The notes beneath the pieces were generated by a model that was given only the letters and a program-made list of their open reading frames with translations, searched no databases and was not told the DNA's origin. A stretch of DNA of 64,000 nt from an uncultured Prevotella sp. (lineage in GTDB: Bacteria; Bacteroidota; Bacteroidia; Bacteroidales; Bacteroidaceae). Location: contig CAMHAM010000001.1 in assembly GCA_946183415.1 (NCBI GenBank), positions 97,510-161,509 of the forward strand. The letters run 5' to 3'. Positions 49,668-58,799 of this stretch are shown in pieces (position 1 is the stretch's first letter; every line of letters begins with the position of its first letter). Position numbers and translations under genes: made by a program.

Positions 49668-50507
49668 GTGGAAGAAAAGGATTTAGAGAAATATACGCTG
49701 GCTGTGTGCGAGATAGCTCGACGGGCAGGGGCTTATATCAGGGAGGAACGTCGTAAGTTCTCTCTCGAAAGTGTGGAGCGCAAGCATGCCCACGACTATG
49801 TGTCGTATGTGGACAAAGGGTCGGAGCGGCTGATTGTCAGTGCTTTGCGCGAGCTTCTGCCTGAAGCAGGCTTCATCACTGAAGAGGGAACGGCGGATGT
49901 TTCGAGGAGTGAGGAGTGTGGAGTGAGGAGTGAGGCGTTGCTCTGGGTGGTGGATCCGCTCGACGGCACGACGAACTTCATCCATCAGTATGCACCTTAT
50001 GCTGTCAGTATCGCACTCTTGCAAGGGAAGACGGTACTCATCGGAGTGGTCTATGAGATCTGTGCTGATGAGTGCTTCTATGCCTGGCAGGGCGGGGGAG
50101 CGTTTGTTTCGAGGAGTGAGGAGTGTGGAGTGAGGAGTGAAAGGCTTCGCGTCAGTTCTCAGAAGATACAGGATGCGCTGCTCTGCCTGCAGTTCCCCTA
50201 TAATAGCGGGGCCTACAAGCCAGTGATGAAAGGGCTGATCGACCAGCTTTACGGAAACGTGGGCAGTATCCGCGCCTGTGGTTCCGCAGCGATGGCTCTC
50301 TGTCAGGTGGCAGCTGGTAGGCTGGACGGCTATGCAGAAAAGTATATCGGTCAGTGGGACTATATGGCTGGCAGTCTGATAGTTCAGGAGGCTGGAGGAG
50401 CAGTGACGGACTTTGAAGGCTCAGAGGACTTCACTCAGGGCAACAGCGTGGTTGCCACCAATGGCATCATCCAGGAGGATTTATTAACAACAATCAAAGG
50501 AGTATAG
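49668..50507 (+). CDS. Inositol monophosphatase family protein with two repeat-encoded insertions
   Basis: This 279-aa protein (GTG start) has the metal-binding motifs of the family: AGFITEEG (near residue 67), WVVDPLDGTTNFIH (near residue 92) and GQWDYMAGSLIVQEAGG (near residue 225). It would dephosphorylate inositol phosphates or related sugar phosphates. A 35-bp DNA repeat occurs twice in the same frame and encodes VSRSEECGVRSE at about residues 78-89 and 147-158. Both copies fall in variable loops between conserved strands, so the fold may tolerate them. The next gene starts 3 bases after its stop. Confidence 0.9.
   Translation: MEEKDLEKYTLAVCEIARRAGAYIREERRKFSLESVERKHAHDYVSYVDKGSERLIVSALRELLPEAGFITEEGTADVSRSEECGVRSEALLWVVDPLDGTTNFIHQYAPYAVSIALLQGKTVLIGVVYEICADECFYAWQGGGAFVSRSEECGVRSERLRVSSQKIQDALLCLQFPYNSGAYKPVMKGLIDQLYGNVGSIRACGSAAMALCQVAAGRLDGYAEKYIGQWDYMAGSLIVQEAGGAVTDFEGSEDFTQGNSVVATNGIIQEDLLTTIKGV
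49899..49933 (+). repeat. GGAGTG-type repeat, copy 2 (inside coding sequence)
   Basis: This 35-bp stretch starting GTTTCGAGGAGTGAGG is identical to 50106-50140. It lies in frame within the inositol monophosphatase gene, in the loop before WVVDPLDGT. Confidence 0.85.
50106..50140 (+). repeat. GGAGTG-type repeat, copy 3 (inside coding sequence)
   Basis: The same 35 bases as 49899-49933, in the same frame, in the loop after CFYAWQGGGAF. Confidence 0.85.
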
Positions 50508-50510
50508 AAT

Positions 50511-51359
50511 ATGGCAGCAGGAAAATGGATTGGAGGATTCATTGGCTGGATGGCGGGAGGCCCCTTGGGGGCTTTGGCTGGTTATCTGGTAGGTTCTTTG
50601 TTTGATTCTATGCTCGACGGGGTGAACACCCCCAATAACTCTGGCACGTGGGGCTCGGGTTCTGAGCGCGACCAGGGCTCATGGCAGCAGCGTTCGTATC
50701 AGGACTACAGTCAGGCCTACCAGCAGGCTTATCGTCAGCGCATGCAGCAGGGGCAGCGTAACAGTTTCCTCTTCTCGCTGTTGGTGCTCTCTTCTTATAT
50801 TATCAAGGCCGACGGCAAGGCGATGCACTCAGAGATGGAACTGGTGAGACAGATGTTACGCCAGAATTTCGGCTCAGGTGCCGTGCAGCAGGGTGATGAA
50901 ATATTGAACAAGCTGTTCGACGAGCAGAAGCGTGAAGGCTGGTCGCAGTTCAAGTCGACGGTGCGCGAGTGTTGTGGACAGATCAATCAGCAGATGGACT
51001 ACTCGCAGCGGCTGCAGCTCCTGAACTACCTCGTGATGGTGGCTCAGGCTGATGGCAGAGTGCCTCAGAGCGAGATTACGGCGCTGAAGGAGTGTGCCCA
51101 GTGGATGGGGCTCCGTTCGAGCGAGGTCGACTCGATGCTTCACCTTGAAGGTAATACCCTCGAAGATGCCTATAAGGTGCTGGGCGTCAGTCCGGATGCA
51201 TCGGATAATGAGGTGAAGAAAGCCTATCGCAAGCTCGCCCTTGAGCACCATCCTGACAAGGTGGCTGCCCTGGGAGAGGATGTGCGCAAGGCTGCCGAGA
51301 AGAAGTTCCAGGAGATCAACGCTGCGAAGGATCGTATATGGAAAGCCCGTGGACTTTAA
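50511..51359 (+). CDS. TerB-DnaJ co-chaperone-like protein
   Basis: This 282-aa protein has a Gly-rich hydrophobic N-terminus ([20 protein letters not shown]), a TerB-like helical domain (about 85-205, [20 protein letters not shown]) and a C-terminal J domain (about 220-280) with the HPD tripeptide in [13 protein letters not shown]. The order membrane segment-TerB-J matches DjlA-type co-chaperones, which recruit DnaK at the inner membrane. The TerB part is paralogous to the protein at 58800. It starts 3 bases after the inositol monophosphatase stop. Confidence 0.88.
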   Translation: MAAGKWIGGFIGWMAGGPLGALAGYLVGSLFDSMLDGVNTPNNSGTWGSGSERDQGSWQQRSYQDYSQAYQQAYRQRMQQGQRNSFLFSLLVLSSYIIKADGKAMHSEMELVRQMLRQNFGSGAVQQGDEILNKLFDEQKREGWSQFKSTVRECCGQINQQMDYSQRLQLLNYLVMVAQADGRVPQSEITALKECAQWMGLRSSEVDSMLHLEGNTLEDAYKVLGVSPDASDNEVKKAYRKLALEHHPDKVAALGEDVRKAAEKKFQEINAAKDRIWKARGL

Positions 51360-51398
51360 TCAAAGGAATTAAAGTCCACGGACCATCATTCTTATGAC

Positions 51399-53027
51399 TT
51401 AGAATTGCCAACGACTGGGGAGCTGTCGCTCAGGCCAGAGGTGCTTGGCGTATTGATAGTGATAGAGTTCGTAGAGTGCCGTCAGGCGTGTCAGTCGCTC
51501 TTTGAAGGCTTCGTAGTTCTTGCGCTCCGGCTGTGTCCACTGCACTTCTGAGAGTGCCGACATACGAGGCAGAGCCTGATATTCCACCATGCCTTCCGTG
51601 AAAAGATACTCCGTCCAGATGTTGGCCTGAGTGCCTAAGATATGCTTTCTGGCTTCTACCGACAGCGTGTCAGGGGCAGGTTCGAGAGAGTAGACTTTCT
51701 CTACAGGGATGAAACCCTCGCAGCGGGAAGGTTCGAACAGGCGTTCTTGCGATTGCAGATAATCGAAGTAGACATGTGAGGTGGGTGCCATCACGACATC
51801 GTGGCCCATCTGGGCAGCTTTAGCCCCAGGGGCTGTGCCTCGCCACGACATGATCATCGCATCCTTAGGACAGCCGTTGAGAATCTCGTCCCAACCCAAG
51901 GCGCGACGATGGTGGGCAGTGAGGAAGTCGAACACCTTCTGAGTGAAGTAAGCCTGCAACTGATCCTTGGCCAGTCCGAGTGCCTGACACTTCGCACAAT
52001 TCTCCCATTTCACGGTAGGCGTCTCGTCGCCTCCAATATGAATCACCTCTGATGGGAAGATGTCCATGATCTCAGTAAGAACGCCCTCCACAAAGTCGTA
52101 GACCTTCGGATTGCCCACGCAGAGCACATCGGTATAGACGCCCCAGTAATGCCCCACCTGATAAGGTCCGCCAGTACAGCCTAACTCAGGATAGCAAGCC
52201 AGCGCAGCCAGCATGTGACCAGGCATGTCGATCTCAGGGATAATCGTGATATGGCGCTCCTGGGCATACTTCACAATCTCTCGGGCTTCTTCTTGTGTAT
52301 AGAATCCACCATGAGGAATACCGTCGTCGAGGTCGGAGTTGGTGCCGAGGATCGTACCAGAGCGCTGTGCTCCGATGGTTGTCAACTCAGGAAACTTCTT
52401 AATCTCGATGCGCCAGCCCTGATCGTCCGTCAGATGCCAGTGGAAACGGTTCATATTGTGAAGCGCCAGCAGGTCGATATACTTCTTCACGAAATCTGCT
52501 GAGAAGAAGTGGCGCGAGCAGTCGAGGTGCATGCCACGATAGCTGAAGCGAGGTGCATCAGTGATGATGACGGGATTCATGATAACCCCTTCCTTCAAGG
52601 CTTTCCTCAAAGTCTGGAGGCCATAGAACACACCAGCAGCAGAGCCCCCCTGGATGGTAACACCCTTCTGACTGACAGTCATTACATAACCCTCCTTCTC
52701 TTTGACAGTAGGAGAGACACACAGTTCGATGTAACGCACTTTCTTCTCTCTCTTCTGGGCGATGGGAAGATCGTTCCATGTCACCTCTTTGATATACTGT
52801 TTCAGGAACTCGGCCTCGCGCTGCAATTCTGCTGAAGTCAGAATCTCAACACCCTCTTCAAGAATGAATGGGGCACCCTTTTGTTCTACAATGCTTTGTG
52901 GTAGAGGCACCACTTCATAGTTAGCTGGTTCACCCGCATGAACACTTAAAGGTAAAAGGGTAAAAAGGTAAAAAGATAAAAAAACTTTAACCACCCCCAT
53001 TACCTTATTAACTGACACATTCTCCAT
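51399..53027 (-). CDS. Exported beta-N-acetylhexosaminidase, GH20
   Basis: This 542-aa protein is GH20: an alpha/beta N-terminal domain (about 35-150) then a TIM barrel with YRGMHLDCSRHFF, MNRFHWHLTDDQGWRIEIK, the catalytic pair in VIHIGGDETP (Asp-Glu near residue 330) and ALGWDEIL. It releases terminal GlcNAc or GalNAc. The signal peptide (VFLSFYLFTLLPLSVHA) is encoded by a gtaaaaag-type simple repeat read on the opposite strand. A second possible start is Met10 at 53000. It follows the PIG-L gene by 42 bases, so the two probably form an amino-sugar unit. Confidence 0.92.
   Translation of the reverse strand: MENVSVNKVMGVVKVFLSFYLFTLLPLSVHAGEPANYEVVPLPQSIVEQKGAPFILEEGVEILTSAELQREAEFLKQYIKEVTWNDLPIAQKREKKVRYIELCVSPTVKEKEGYVMTVSQKGVTIQGGSAAGVFYGLQTLRKALKEGVIMNPVIITDAPRFSYRGMHLDCSRHFFSADFVKKYIDLLALHNMNRFHWHLTDDQGWRIEIKKFPELTTIGAQRSGTILGTNSDLDDGIPHGGFYTQEEAREIVKYAQERHITIIPEIDMPGHMLAALACYPELGCTGGPYQVGHYWGVYTDVLCVGNPKVYDFVEGVLTEIMDIFPSEVIHIGGDETPTVKWENCAKCQALGLAKDQLQAYFTQKVFDFLTAHHRRALGWDEILNGCPKDAMIMSWRGTAPGAKAAQMGHDVVMAPTSHVYFDYLQSQERLFEPSRCEGFIPVEKVYSLEPAPDTLSVEARKHILGTQANIWTEYLFTEGMVEYQALPRMSALSEVQWTQPERKNYEAFKERLTRLTALYELYHYQYAKHLWPERQLPSRWQF
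52949..52984 (-). repeat. gtaaaaag-type repeat encoding the GH20 signal-peptide core
   Basis: Plus-strand units ggtaaaa(g)ggtaaaaagg read on the minus strand as TTTTTTATCTTTTTACC-like DNA, which encodes the h-region FLSFYLFTLLPL. The unit is the one seen upstream of pheA, GH20, ffh and folD. Confidence 0.8.
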
Positions 53028-53039
53028 TTCTGATCTATT

Positions 53040-53074
53040 TTCTTTTTTTACTTTTTTACCTTCTTACCTTTAAA
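53040..53074 (-). repeat. gtaaaaag-type repeat between the PIG-L and GH20 genes
   Basis: On the minus strand, AGGTAAGAAGGTAAAAAAGT-like units fill most of the 42-base gap upstream of the GH20 start. Confidence 0.65.
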
Positions 53075-54206
53075 AATGATATTCCACGAAAGCCTCCATC
53101 GCCTCGTAGCAGGCCAGTCCGAGTGCATCGTAGCGTTTTGCCGTCTCACGATTGCGATCCTCGGCACGCTGCCAGAACAGGCGCTCATCGTTGCCCAAGA
53201 ACGGGGCACTCTCCATCTGACTCTGATGGCGCAGGATGGCATTTCGCTTCTCGCGCAGTTCCTCAGGACTCATCGGTACACACATCTCAATATCGGCCAC
53301 ATCCCATTCAGCCCAGGCACCACGATACATCCATACGCGACAATCCTTCAGCCACTCAGCGCCAGCTTTCTTCTCCTCGTCGATGGCTGCCAAGACTGCA
53401 TCCGTACACTTGCGGTGGGTACCATGGGGATCGGCAAGGTCAGCAGCCACGTAGATCTGATGTGGCTGAATCTCAGAGAGCAGTTCGATAATCGGCGTCA
53501 CGTCGTTTTCCGTCATGGGGAGTTTCTCAATCTTACCACTCTCATAGAAAGGCAGGTCGAGGAAGTGGATATGATGGCTGTCGATGCCGTTGTACTCGCA
53601 GGCCAGACGAGCTTCACCTCTGCGGATCAGTCCTTTCAGACGGAGAATCTGCTGATTGTCGAGGTCGCCCTCCTTCTTATTCTTGATGAAGGCCTTCACC
53701 GTCTGGTAGGAGTGCTTGATGACTTGATCGGAACCATTGGCAAAGATGGTGTTGAAGCCATTGATGAAGTGCATGAATCGACGCACTTCCTCGTCGCCTA
53801 CAGCGATATTGCCAGATGTCTCATAGGCCACATGCACATCGTGCTTCTGCTGCATGAGTCGACGGATGGTACCTCCCATCGAGATGACATCATCATCAGG
53901 GTGGGGCGAGAACACAACGACACGCTTGGGGTAGGGCTTGGCTCTCTCAGGACGTGTGGTGTCGTCAACGTCGGGTTTGCCACCAGGCCATCCTGTGATG
54001 GTGTGTTGCAGTTCGTTGAATACTTCGATGTTCACCAGACCAGCTTGTCCGTCGAATTGTTCTACGAGGTGTCCCAGTCCGTTGTCCACGTAATCTTTTG
54101 TGGAGAGTTTCAACAAGGGCTTGCCCGTTTGATTACAGAGGTCAATTACCTGTCGCCTTAACTCATGTTCAGGCATCTTGATGTTAGCTGTCAGATTCAG
54201 ATTCAT
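53070..54206 (-). CDS. PIG-L deacetylase corresponding to the C-terminal half of a NagB fusion
   Basis: The ATG ending at 54206 (378 aa, MNLNLTANIKMPEHELRRQV) lies downstream of a TATCTTTG box. The PIG-L/LmbE domain covers about 95-330: VVVFSPHPDDDVISMGG (zinc-ligand HPDD), and DLADPHGTHRKCTDAV (the later His ligands). The N-terminal 90 residues (LCNQTGKPLLKLSTKDYVDN, HTITGWPGGKP) match the linker that, in Bacteroidales glucosamine-6-phosphate deaminases of about 660 aa, joins NagB to this domain. The NagB half is absent. It may deacetylate an amino sugar near the GH20 hexosaminidase. Confidence 0.82.
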   Translation of the reverse strand: MNLNLTANIKMPEHELRRQVIDLCNQTGKPLLKLSTKDYVDNGLGHLVEQFDGQAGLVNIEVFNELQHTITGWPGGKPDVDDTTRPERAKPYPKRVVVFSPHPDDDVISMGGTIRRLMQQKHDVHVAYETSGNIAVGDEEVRRFMHFINGFNTIFANGSDQVIKHSYQTVKAFIKNKKEGDLDNQQILRLKGLIRRGEARLACEYNGIDSHHIHFLDLPFYESGKIEKLPMTENDVTPIIELLSEIQPHQIYVAADLADPHGTHRKCTDAVLAAIDEEKKAGAEWLKDCRVWMYRGAWAEWDVADIEMCVPMSPEELREKRNAILRHQSQMESAPFLGNDERLFWQRAEDRNRETAKRYDALGLACYEAMEAFVEYHF

Positions 54207-54245
54207 TTTGCTATTGTATTTAGTAGTATTTGAATGTTTATTCGA

Positions 54246-54253
54246 CAAAGATA
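54246..54253 (-). promoter_or_regulatory. Promoter -7 box for the PIG-L and GH20 genes
   Basis: TATCTTTG on the minus strand, 39 bases upstream of the chosen start at 54206. It shows that the PIG-L gene has its own promoter and is not the tail of a longer gene. Confidence 0.6.
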
Positions 54254-54317
54254 CGATAATAAATTGGAACAGACATGATTTTTGAGAAGATTAACACTCA
54301 TTTTTGGAAAAAATGAT

Positions 54318-54325
54318 TAACTTTG
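54318..54325 (+). promoter_or_regulatory. Promoter -7 box for queH
   Basis: TAACTTTG, 10 bases before the ATG at 54336, so the transcript would have almost no leader. Confidence 0.55.
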
Positions 54326-54335
54326 CAGTCGAAAA

Positions 54336-54944
54336 ATGAAGAAACCAGCGATTATAGTGCCTGAAGGTGTCAAAGAGGTGTTGTTGCATGCCTGTTGCGC
54401 ACCATGCTCCTCTGCCATTGTAGAGTGGATGCTCGCAAATGGCATTAAGCCAACCATATTCTATTACAATCCAAATATCTTTCCACGTGAGGAATATGAG
54501 ATTCGTAAGAACGAGAGCAAGCGCCATGCAGAGGGGCTTGGGCTGACGTGGATTGATGGCGACTACGACCATCAGTCGTGGCTTGGTGGCGTCTGTGGTC
54601 TGGAGGGTGAGCCTGAACGTGGGCGGCGCTGTGAACAATGCTTCACGCTTCGACTGACAAAGACAGCCCTGGAAGCGAGGAAATTGGGCATCAGGTGGTT
54701 TGCAACGACACTGGCATCGAGTCGATGGAAGAGCTTGGAACAGATAGAACGAGCAGGCCATCAGGCTGAGCTGGCCGTAGAGGGTACGGCATTCTGGGCC
54801 CAGAACTGGCGTAAGGGCGGATTGCAGGATCGTCGCAACCAATTGCTGAAAGAATTTAACTTCTACAACCAGCAGTATTGTGGCTGTGAGTTCTCTCAGC
54901 GACAAAATGCCCCAATTGACGAAAATGATGTTTTACATATTTAA
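54336..54944 (+). CDS. queH: Epoxyqueuosine reductase QueH
   Basis: This 202-aa protein has VLLHACCAPCSSAIVEWM (paired Cys of the cluster site), FYYNPNIFPREEYEIRK, RCEQCFTLRL (near residue 108) and a final QQYCGCEFSQR. These Cys motifs are those of QueH (formerly DUF208), the non-homologous replacement for QueG. It catalyses the last step of queuosine tRNA modification in the cytoplasm. It is monocistronic, with its own promoter and terminator. Confidence 0.92.
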   Translation: MKKPAIIVPEGVKEVLLHACCAPCSSAIVEWMLANGIKPTIFYYNPNIFPREEYEIRKNESKRHAEGLGLTWIDGDYDHQSWLGGVCGLEGEPERGRRCEQCFTLRLTKTALEARKLGIRWFATTLASSRWKSLEQIERAGHQAELAVEGTAFWAQNWRKGGLQDRRNQLLKEFNFYNQQYCGCEFSQRQNAPIDENDVLHI

Positions 54945-54952
54945 TTTAGAAA

Positions 54953-54987
54953 AACGAGGCTCAAAGTTTGTGAGTTTCGTTTTTTTA
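54953..54987 (+). terminator. Terminator after queH
   Basis: AACGAGGCTCA (54953-54963) pairs with TGAGTTTCGTT (54971-54981) with two G-U pairs, followed by a T run. Confidence 0.7.
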
Positions 54988-54990
54988 TTG

Positions 54991-54998
54991 TAATTTTG
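54991..54998 (+). promoter_or_regulatory. Promoter -7 box for the XRE-cupin regulator
   Basis: TAATTTTG right after the queH terminator, 40 bases before the ATG at 55039. Confidence 0.6.
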
Positions 54999-55038
54999 CG
55001 CCCTAAAAAGTAAATATCGATATCAAGTTATAAAAATT

Positions 55039-55623
55039 ATGTCCAACACTAACACTTTCGTGGGTTCCAAAATCAAGGGACTCAGAGAAACCAAAAACCT
55101 CTCTATTGAGGAAGTCGCTGAGAGCACAGGTCTGTCAGTTGAACAGATCAACAGTATTGAAAACGACCAGAACCTACCATCTTTAGGTCCGCTGATCAAG
55201 ATAGCCCGAGCACTGGGTGTGCGACTGGGAACCTTTATGGACGACAGTGACGCTCTGGGTCCTGTGGTCACACGTGCTGCGGACCGTGAGCGCGAGAGCA
55301 GTATCAGTTTCTCTAACGGTGCTACTGATGCCCGTAAGCACATGGAGTATCATCCGTTGGCTCAGCAGAAGGCTGGACGTCACATGGAGCCGTTCATTAT
55401 TGATATCAATCCTGAGACGTCATCCGATTACAAGCTCTCAGCCCACGAGGGTGAGGAGTTCATCTATGTCATGGAGGGTGAAGTGGAAGTGGAATACGGT
55501 AAGGAGAAGTATTCACTCAAAGAAGGCGACTCGATCTATTACGACTCGATTGTGAAGCATCATCTGCATGGTGCTCCAGGGAAGTCTGCCAAGATTCTCG
55601 CACTGATTTACATCCCGTTCTGA
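55039..55623 (+). CDS. XRE-cupin transcriptional regulator
   Basis: This 194-aa protein has an N-terminal XRE HTH (about 10-65: IKGLRETKNLSIEEVAESTG, LSVEQINSIENDQNLPSL) and a C-terminal cupin (about 115-190: EFIYVMEGEVEVEYGKEKYS, GDSIYYDSIVKHHLHG). Such proteins sense a small ligand with the cupin and regulate neighbouring metabolism. The acyl-CoA synthetase gene begins 30 bases later, so the likely ligand is related to fatty or organic acids. Confidence 0.9.
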   Translation: MSNTNTFVGSKIKGLRETKNLSIEEVAESTGLSVEQINSIENDQNLPSLGPLIKIARALGVRLGTFMDDSDALGPVVTRAADRERESSISFSNGATDARKHMEYHPLAQQKAGRHMEPFIIDINPETSSDYKLSAHEGEEFIYVMEGEVEVEYGKEKYSLKEGDSIYYDSIVKHHLHGAPGKSAKILALIYIPF

Positions 55624-55653
55624 TTAGATAAACATTAAGAACAGAAAGACAGT

Positions 55654-57381
55654 ATGAGCAACGTGAAATTAGACATGGCAGGCAGACCGCTGCCAGACAG
55701 AACATATCCTGCTGAGACGGGAAGTGCGGGCTATACACTTCATGAGCGCACTCTCGGTCAGTGGCTCGAGCACTGGGCTGAGACAACTCCAGACAAAGAA
55801 TACATCGTTTACAGCGACCGTGACCTCCGCTTTACTTGGAGCAAGTTTAATGAGCGTGTGGACAACCTCGCTAAGGGCTTGATTGCCATTGGTGTAAAGA
55901 AAGGCTCTAACGTAGGTATCTGGGCGACCAATGTGCCCGACTGGCTCACTTTCCTTTATGCTACGGCGAAGATCGGTGCTGTGCTGGTGACGGTGAATAC
56001 CAACTACAAGCAGAACGAACTGGAGTATCTTTGTAAGGACTCCGACATGCATACCCTATGTATCACTGATGGCACATGGGACTGTAACTATGTGGACATG
56101 ACCTATACGATGCTGCCCGAACTGAAGAACTGTGAGCGCGGCCATCTGAACAGCGAGCGCTTCCCATATTTGAAGAATGTGGTATTCATCGGTATGGAGA
56201 AGTATCGGGGTATGTTCAACACTGCTGAGCTGTTGCTCCTGGGACAGAATATTGAAGACGAGACCCTGTTGGAAATGAAAAGTCAGGTGTCGTGCTATGA
56301 TGTCTGCAACATGCAGTACACCTCTGGTACGACGGGCTTCCCCAAGGGTGTGATGCTGACGCACCACGGCATTTCCAACGACGGCTATTTCACGGGTGAG
56401 AATATGGGTTTCACACAGGATGACAAGCTCTGTGTCTGTGTACCCTTGTTCCATTGCTTCGGTGTGGTGCTCGCCACGATGAACTGTCTGACGCATGGCT
56501 GTACTGAGGTGATGGTCGAGAAGTTCGACCCGCTGGTAGTTCTGGCTTCCATCCACAAGGAGCGTTGTACGGCTGTCTATGGGGTGCCCACGATGTTTAT
56601 CGCAGAACTCAATCACCCCATGTTCAATATGTTCGACCTGACCTGTCTCCGTACAGGTATTATGGCAGGTTCGCTCTGTCCTGTGGAGTTGATGAAGCAG
56701 GTTTCAGAGAAGATGTATATGACTATTACCAGTGTCTACGGTCTGACAGAGTCGTCGCCAGGTATGACACAGACCTGCCTGAACGATACCTTCGAGCAGC
56801 GTTGCACCACCGTAGGTCGCGACTATCCGTTTGTTGATGTGAAGGTAATCGACCCTGAGACTGGCGAGGAGTGCCCCGTAGGTGTGCAGGGTGAGATGTG
56901 CTGCAAGGGCTTCAACGTGATGAAGGGCTATTATAAGAACCCCACGGCTACGGCTGAGGTGATCGACAAAAACGGTTATCTGCATTCGGGCGATTTGGGC
57001 ATAAAAGACGAACAGGGTTTCTACAAGATCACAGGCCGTATCAAGGATATGATTATCCGTGGTGGTGAGAACATCTATCCTCGTGAGATCGAGGAGTTCC
57101 TCTATCACATGCCTGGCATTCGTGATGTGCAGGTGGCTGCCGTTCCTTCGAAGAAATATGGTGAGGCCGTTGGCGCTTTCATCATTCTTGAAGAGGGTGT
57201 AACGATGACTCCTGAGGATGTACAGTTGTTCTGTCGTGGTAAGATTGCTCGTTACAAGATTCCGAAGTACGTGTTCTTCATCGATCAGTTCCCACTGACA
57301 GGCTCTGGTAAGATTCAGAAGTTCAAGTTGAAGGAGATGAGCCTGAAACTGTGTGAGGAGCAGGGCATTGTCGTTGAATAA
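55654..57381 (+). CDS. Acyl-CoA synthetase (AMP-forming ligase)
   Basis: This 575-aa ANL-superfamily enzyme has the AMP-binding P-loop [15 protein letters not shown] (near residue 225), [15 protein letters not shown] (near residue 362), the hinge [20 protein letters not shown] and [20 protein letters not shown], and the C-terminal catalytic lysine in [14 protein letters not shown]. It activates a fatty or other carboxylic acid as a CoA thioester. The substrate is not clear, but it resembles medium- or long-chain enzymes. It is co-transcribed with the XRE-cupin regulator. Confidence 0.92.
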   Translation: MSNVKLDMAGRPLPDRTYPAETGSAGYTLHERTLGQWLEHWAETTPDKEYIVYSDRDLRFTWSKFNERVDNLAKGLIAIGVKKGSNVGIWATNVPDWLTFLYATAKIGAVLVTVNTNYKQNELEYLCKDSDMHTLCITDGTWDCNYVDMTYTMLPELKNCERGHLNSERFPYLKNVVFIGMEKYRGMFNTAELLLLGQNIEDETLLEMKSQVSCYDVCNMQYTSGTTGFPKGVMLTHHGISNDGYFTGENMGFTQDDKLCVCVPLFHCFGVVLATMNCLTHGCTEVMVEKFDPLVVLASIHKERCTAVYGVPTMFIAELNHPMFNMFDLTCLRTGIMAGSLCPVELMKQVSEKMYMTITSVYGLTESSPGMTQTCLNDTFEQRCTTVGRDYPFVDVKVIDPETGEECPVGVQGEMCCKGFNVMKGYYKNPTATAEVIDKNGYLHSGDLGIKDEQGFYKITGRIKDMIIRGGENIYPREIEEFLYHMPGIRDVQVAAVPSKKYGEAVGAFIILEEGVTMTPEDVQLFCRGKIARYKIPKYVFFIDQFPLTGSGKIQKFKLKEMSLKLCEEQGIVVE

Positions 57382-57400
57382 AGGTAAAAAAAGTAAAAAG
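57382..57400 (+). repeat. gtaaaaag-type repeat upstream of ffh
   Basis: AGGTAAAAAAAGTAAAAAG lies between the acyl-CoA synthetase stop and the ffh start. Confidence 0.6.
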
Positions 57401-57410
57401 AGAAGAATAA

Positions 57411-58778
57411 ATGTTTGAGAATTTAAGTGACAGATTAGAGAGATCTTTTAAAATATTGAAAGGTGAGGGGAAAATCACCGAGATCAACGTTGCTGAAACC
57501 CTGAAGGATGTGCGTCGTGCCCTGTTGGATGCCGATGTGAACTACAAGGTGGCCAAGCAGTTTACTGACACTGTGAAGCAGAAGGCGCTGGGTATGAATG
57601 TGCTCACTGCCGTCAAGCCAAGTCAGCTGATGGTGAAGATTGTTCACGATGAGTTGGCTGAACTCATGGGCGGTAAGGCTGCGGAACTGAAAATTGAGGG
57701 TCGTCCAGGTGCTCCTGCCATTATCCTGATGTCAGGTCTGCAGGGCTCCGGTAAGACTACGTTCAGTGGAAAGCTGGCCAATCTGCTCAAGACCCGTAAC
57801 CACAAGAAGCCGTTGCTCGTGGCTTGTGACGTTTATCGTCCTGCTGCTATCCAGCAGTTGCATGTTGTAGGTGAGAGTGTTGGCGTGCCCGTCTATTCAG
57901 AGCCTGACAATAAGAATGTCGTGGAGATTGCCAACCACGCTATCCAGGAGGCCAAGTCAAAGGCCAACGATGTGGTCATCATCGATACCGCAGGTCGCTT
58001 GGCTGTTGACGAAGAGATGATGCAGGAGATAGAGACCCTGAAGAATGCTATTCATCCCAATGAGACTCTTTTCGTGGTCGACTCGATGACTGGTCAGGAT
58101 GCTGTCAATACGGCTAAGGAATTCAACGATCGTCTTGATTTCGACGGTGTTGTTCTGACGAAGCTCGACGGTGATACCCGTGGTGGTGCCGCCCTCTCTA
58201 TCCGCACGGTGGTGACAAAGCCCATCAAGTTTGTCGGTACAGGTGAGAAGATGGAGGCCATTGACGTGTTCCATCCAGAGCGTATGGCCGATCGTATCCT
58301 CGGTATGGGTGATATCGTCAGTCTCGTGGAACGTGCTCAGCAGCAGTTTGATGAGGAGGAAGCCAAGCGACTGGAGAAGAAAATTCGCAAGAACAAGTTC
58401 GACTTTGATGACTTCATGGGGCAGATTCAGCAGATCAAGAAGATGGGTAACATCAAGGATCTGGCTGCGATGATTCCTGGTGTGGGCAAGCAGATTAAGG
58501 ATCTTGATATCGACGATGATGCTTTCAAGGGCATTGAGGCTATCATCAACTCGATGACACCGAAGGAGCGTGCTAATCCTGATATCATCAATCAGAGCCG
58601 TCGTAAACGTATTGCTGCTGGTAGTGGTACGAAACTCGAGGATGTCAACCGTCTGATGAAGCAGTTCGACCAGACTCGAAAGGTGATGCGCATGATGACG
58701 GGTATGGGCTCTTCGAAGATGGCTCAGATGGCTAATGCCATGAAGGCCATGAAGGGCGGTGGCATGCCGAAGTTCTAG
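57411..58778 (+). CDS. ffh: Signal recognition particle protein
   Basis: This 455-aa GTPase has an N domain (MFENLSDRLERSFKILKGEG), a G domain with LMSGLQGSGKTTFSGKLANL (near residue 107), DVYRPAAIQQL, DTAGRLAVDEEMM and TKLDGDTRGGAALSI, and a Met-rich M domain (about 320-455, ending MAQMANAMKAMKGGGMPKF). It binds signal sequences and 4.5S RNA and targets membrane proteins to FtsY. The gene order with folD downstream is common in Bacteroidales as far as I recall. Confidence 0.97.
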   Translation: MFENLSDRLERSFKILKGEGKITEINVAETLKDVRRALLDADVNYKVAKQFTDTVKQKALGMNVLTAVKPSQLMVKIVHDELAELMGGKAAELKIEGRPGAPAIILMSGLQGSGKTTFSGKLANLLKTRNHKKPLLVACDVYRPAAIQQLHVVGESVGVPVYSEPDNKNVVEIANHAIQEAKSKANDVVIIDTAGRLAVDEEMMQEIETLKNAIHPNETLFVVDSMTGQDAVNTAKEFNDRLDFDGVVLTKLDGDTRGGAALSIRTVVTKPIKFVGTGEKMEAIDVFHPERMADRILGMGDIVSLVERAQQQFDEEEAKRLEKKIRKNKFDFDDFMGQIQQIKKMGNIKDLAAMIPGVGKQIKDLDIDDDAFKGIEAIINSMTPKERANPDIINQSRRKRIAAGSGTKLEDVNRLMKQFDQTRKVMRMMTGMGSSKMAQMANAMKAMKGGGMPKF

Positions 58779-58799
58779 ACAACCCAAAAAAAGAAAGAT

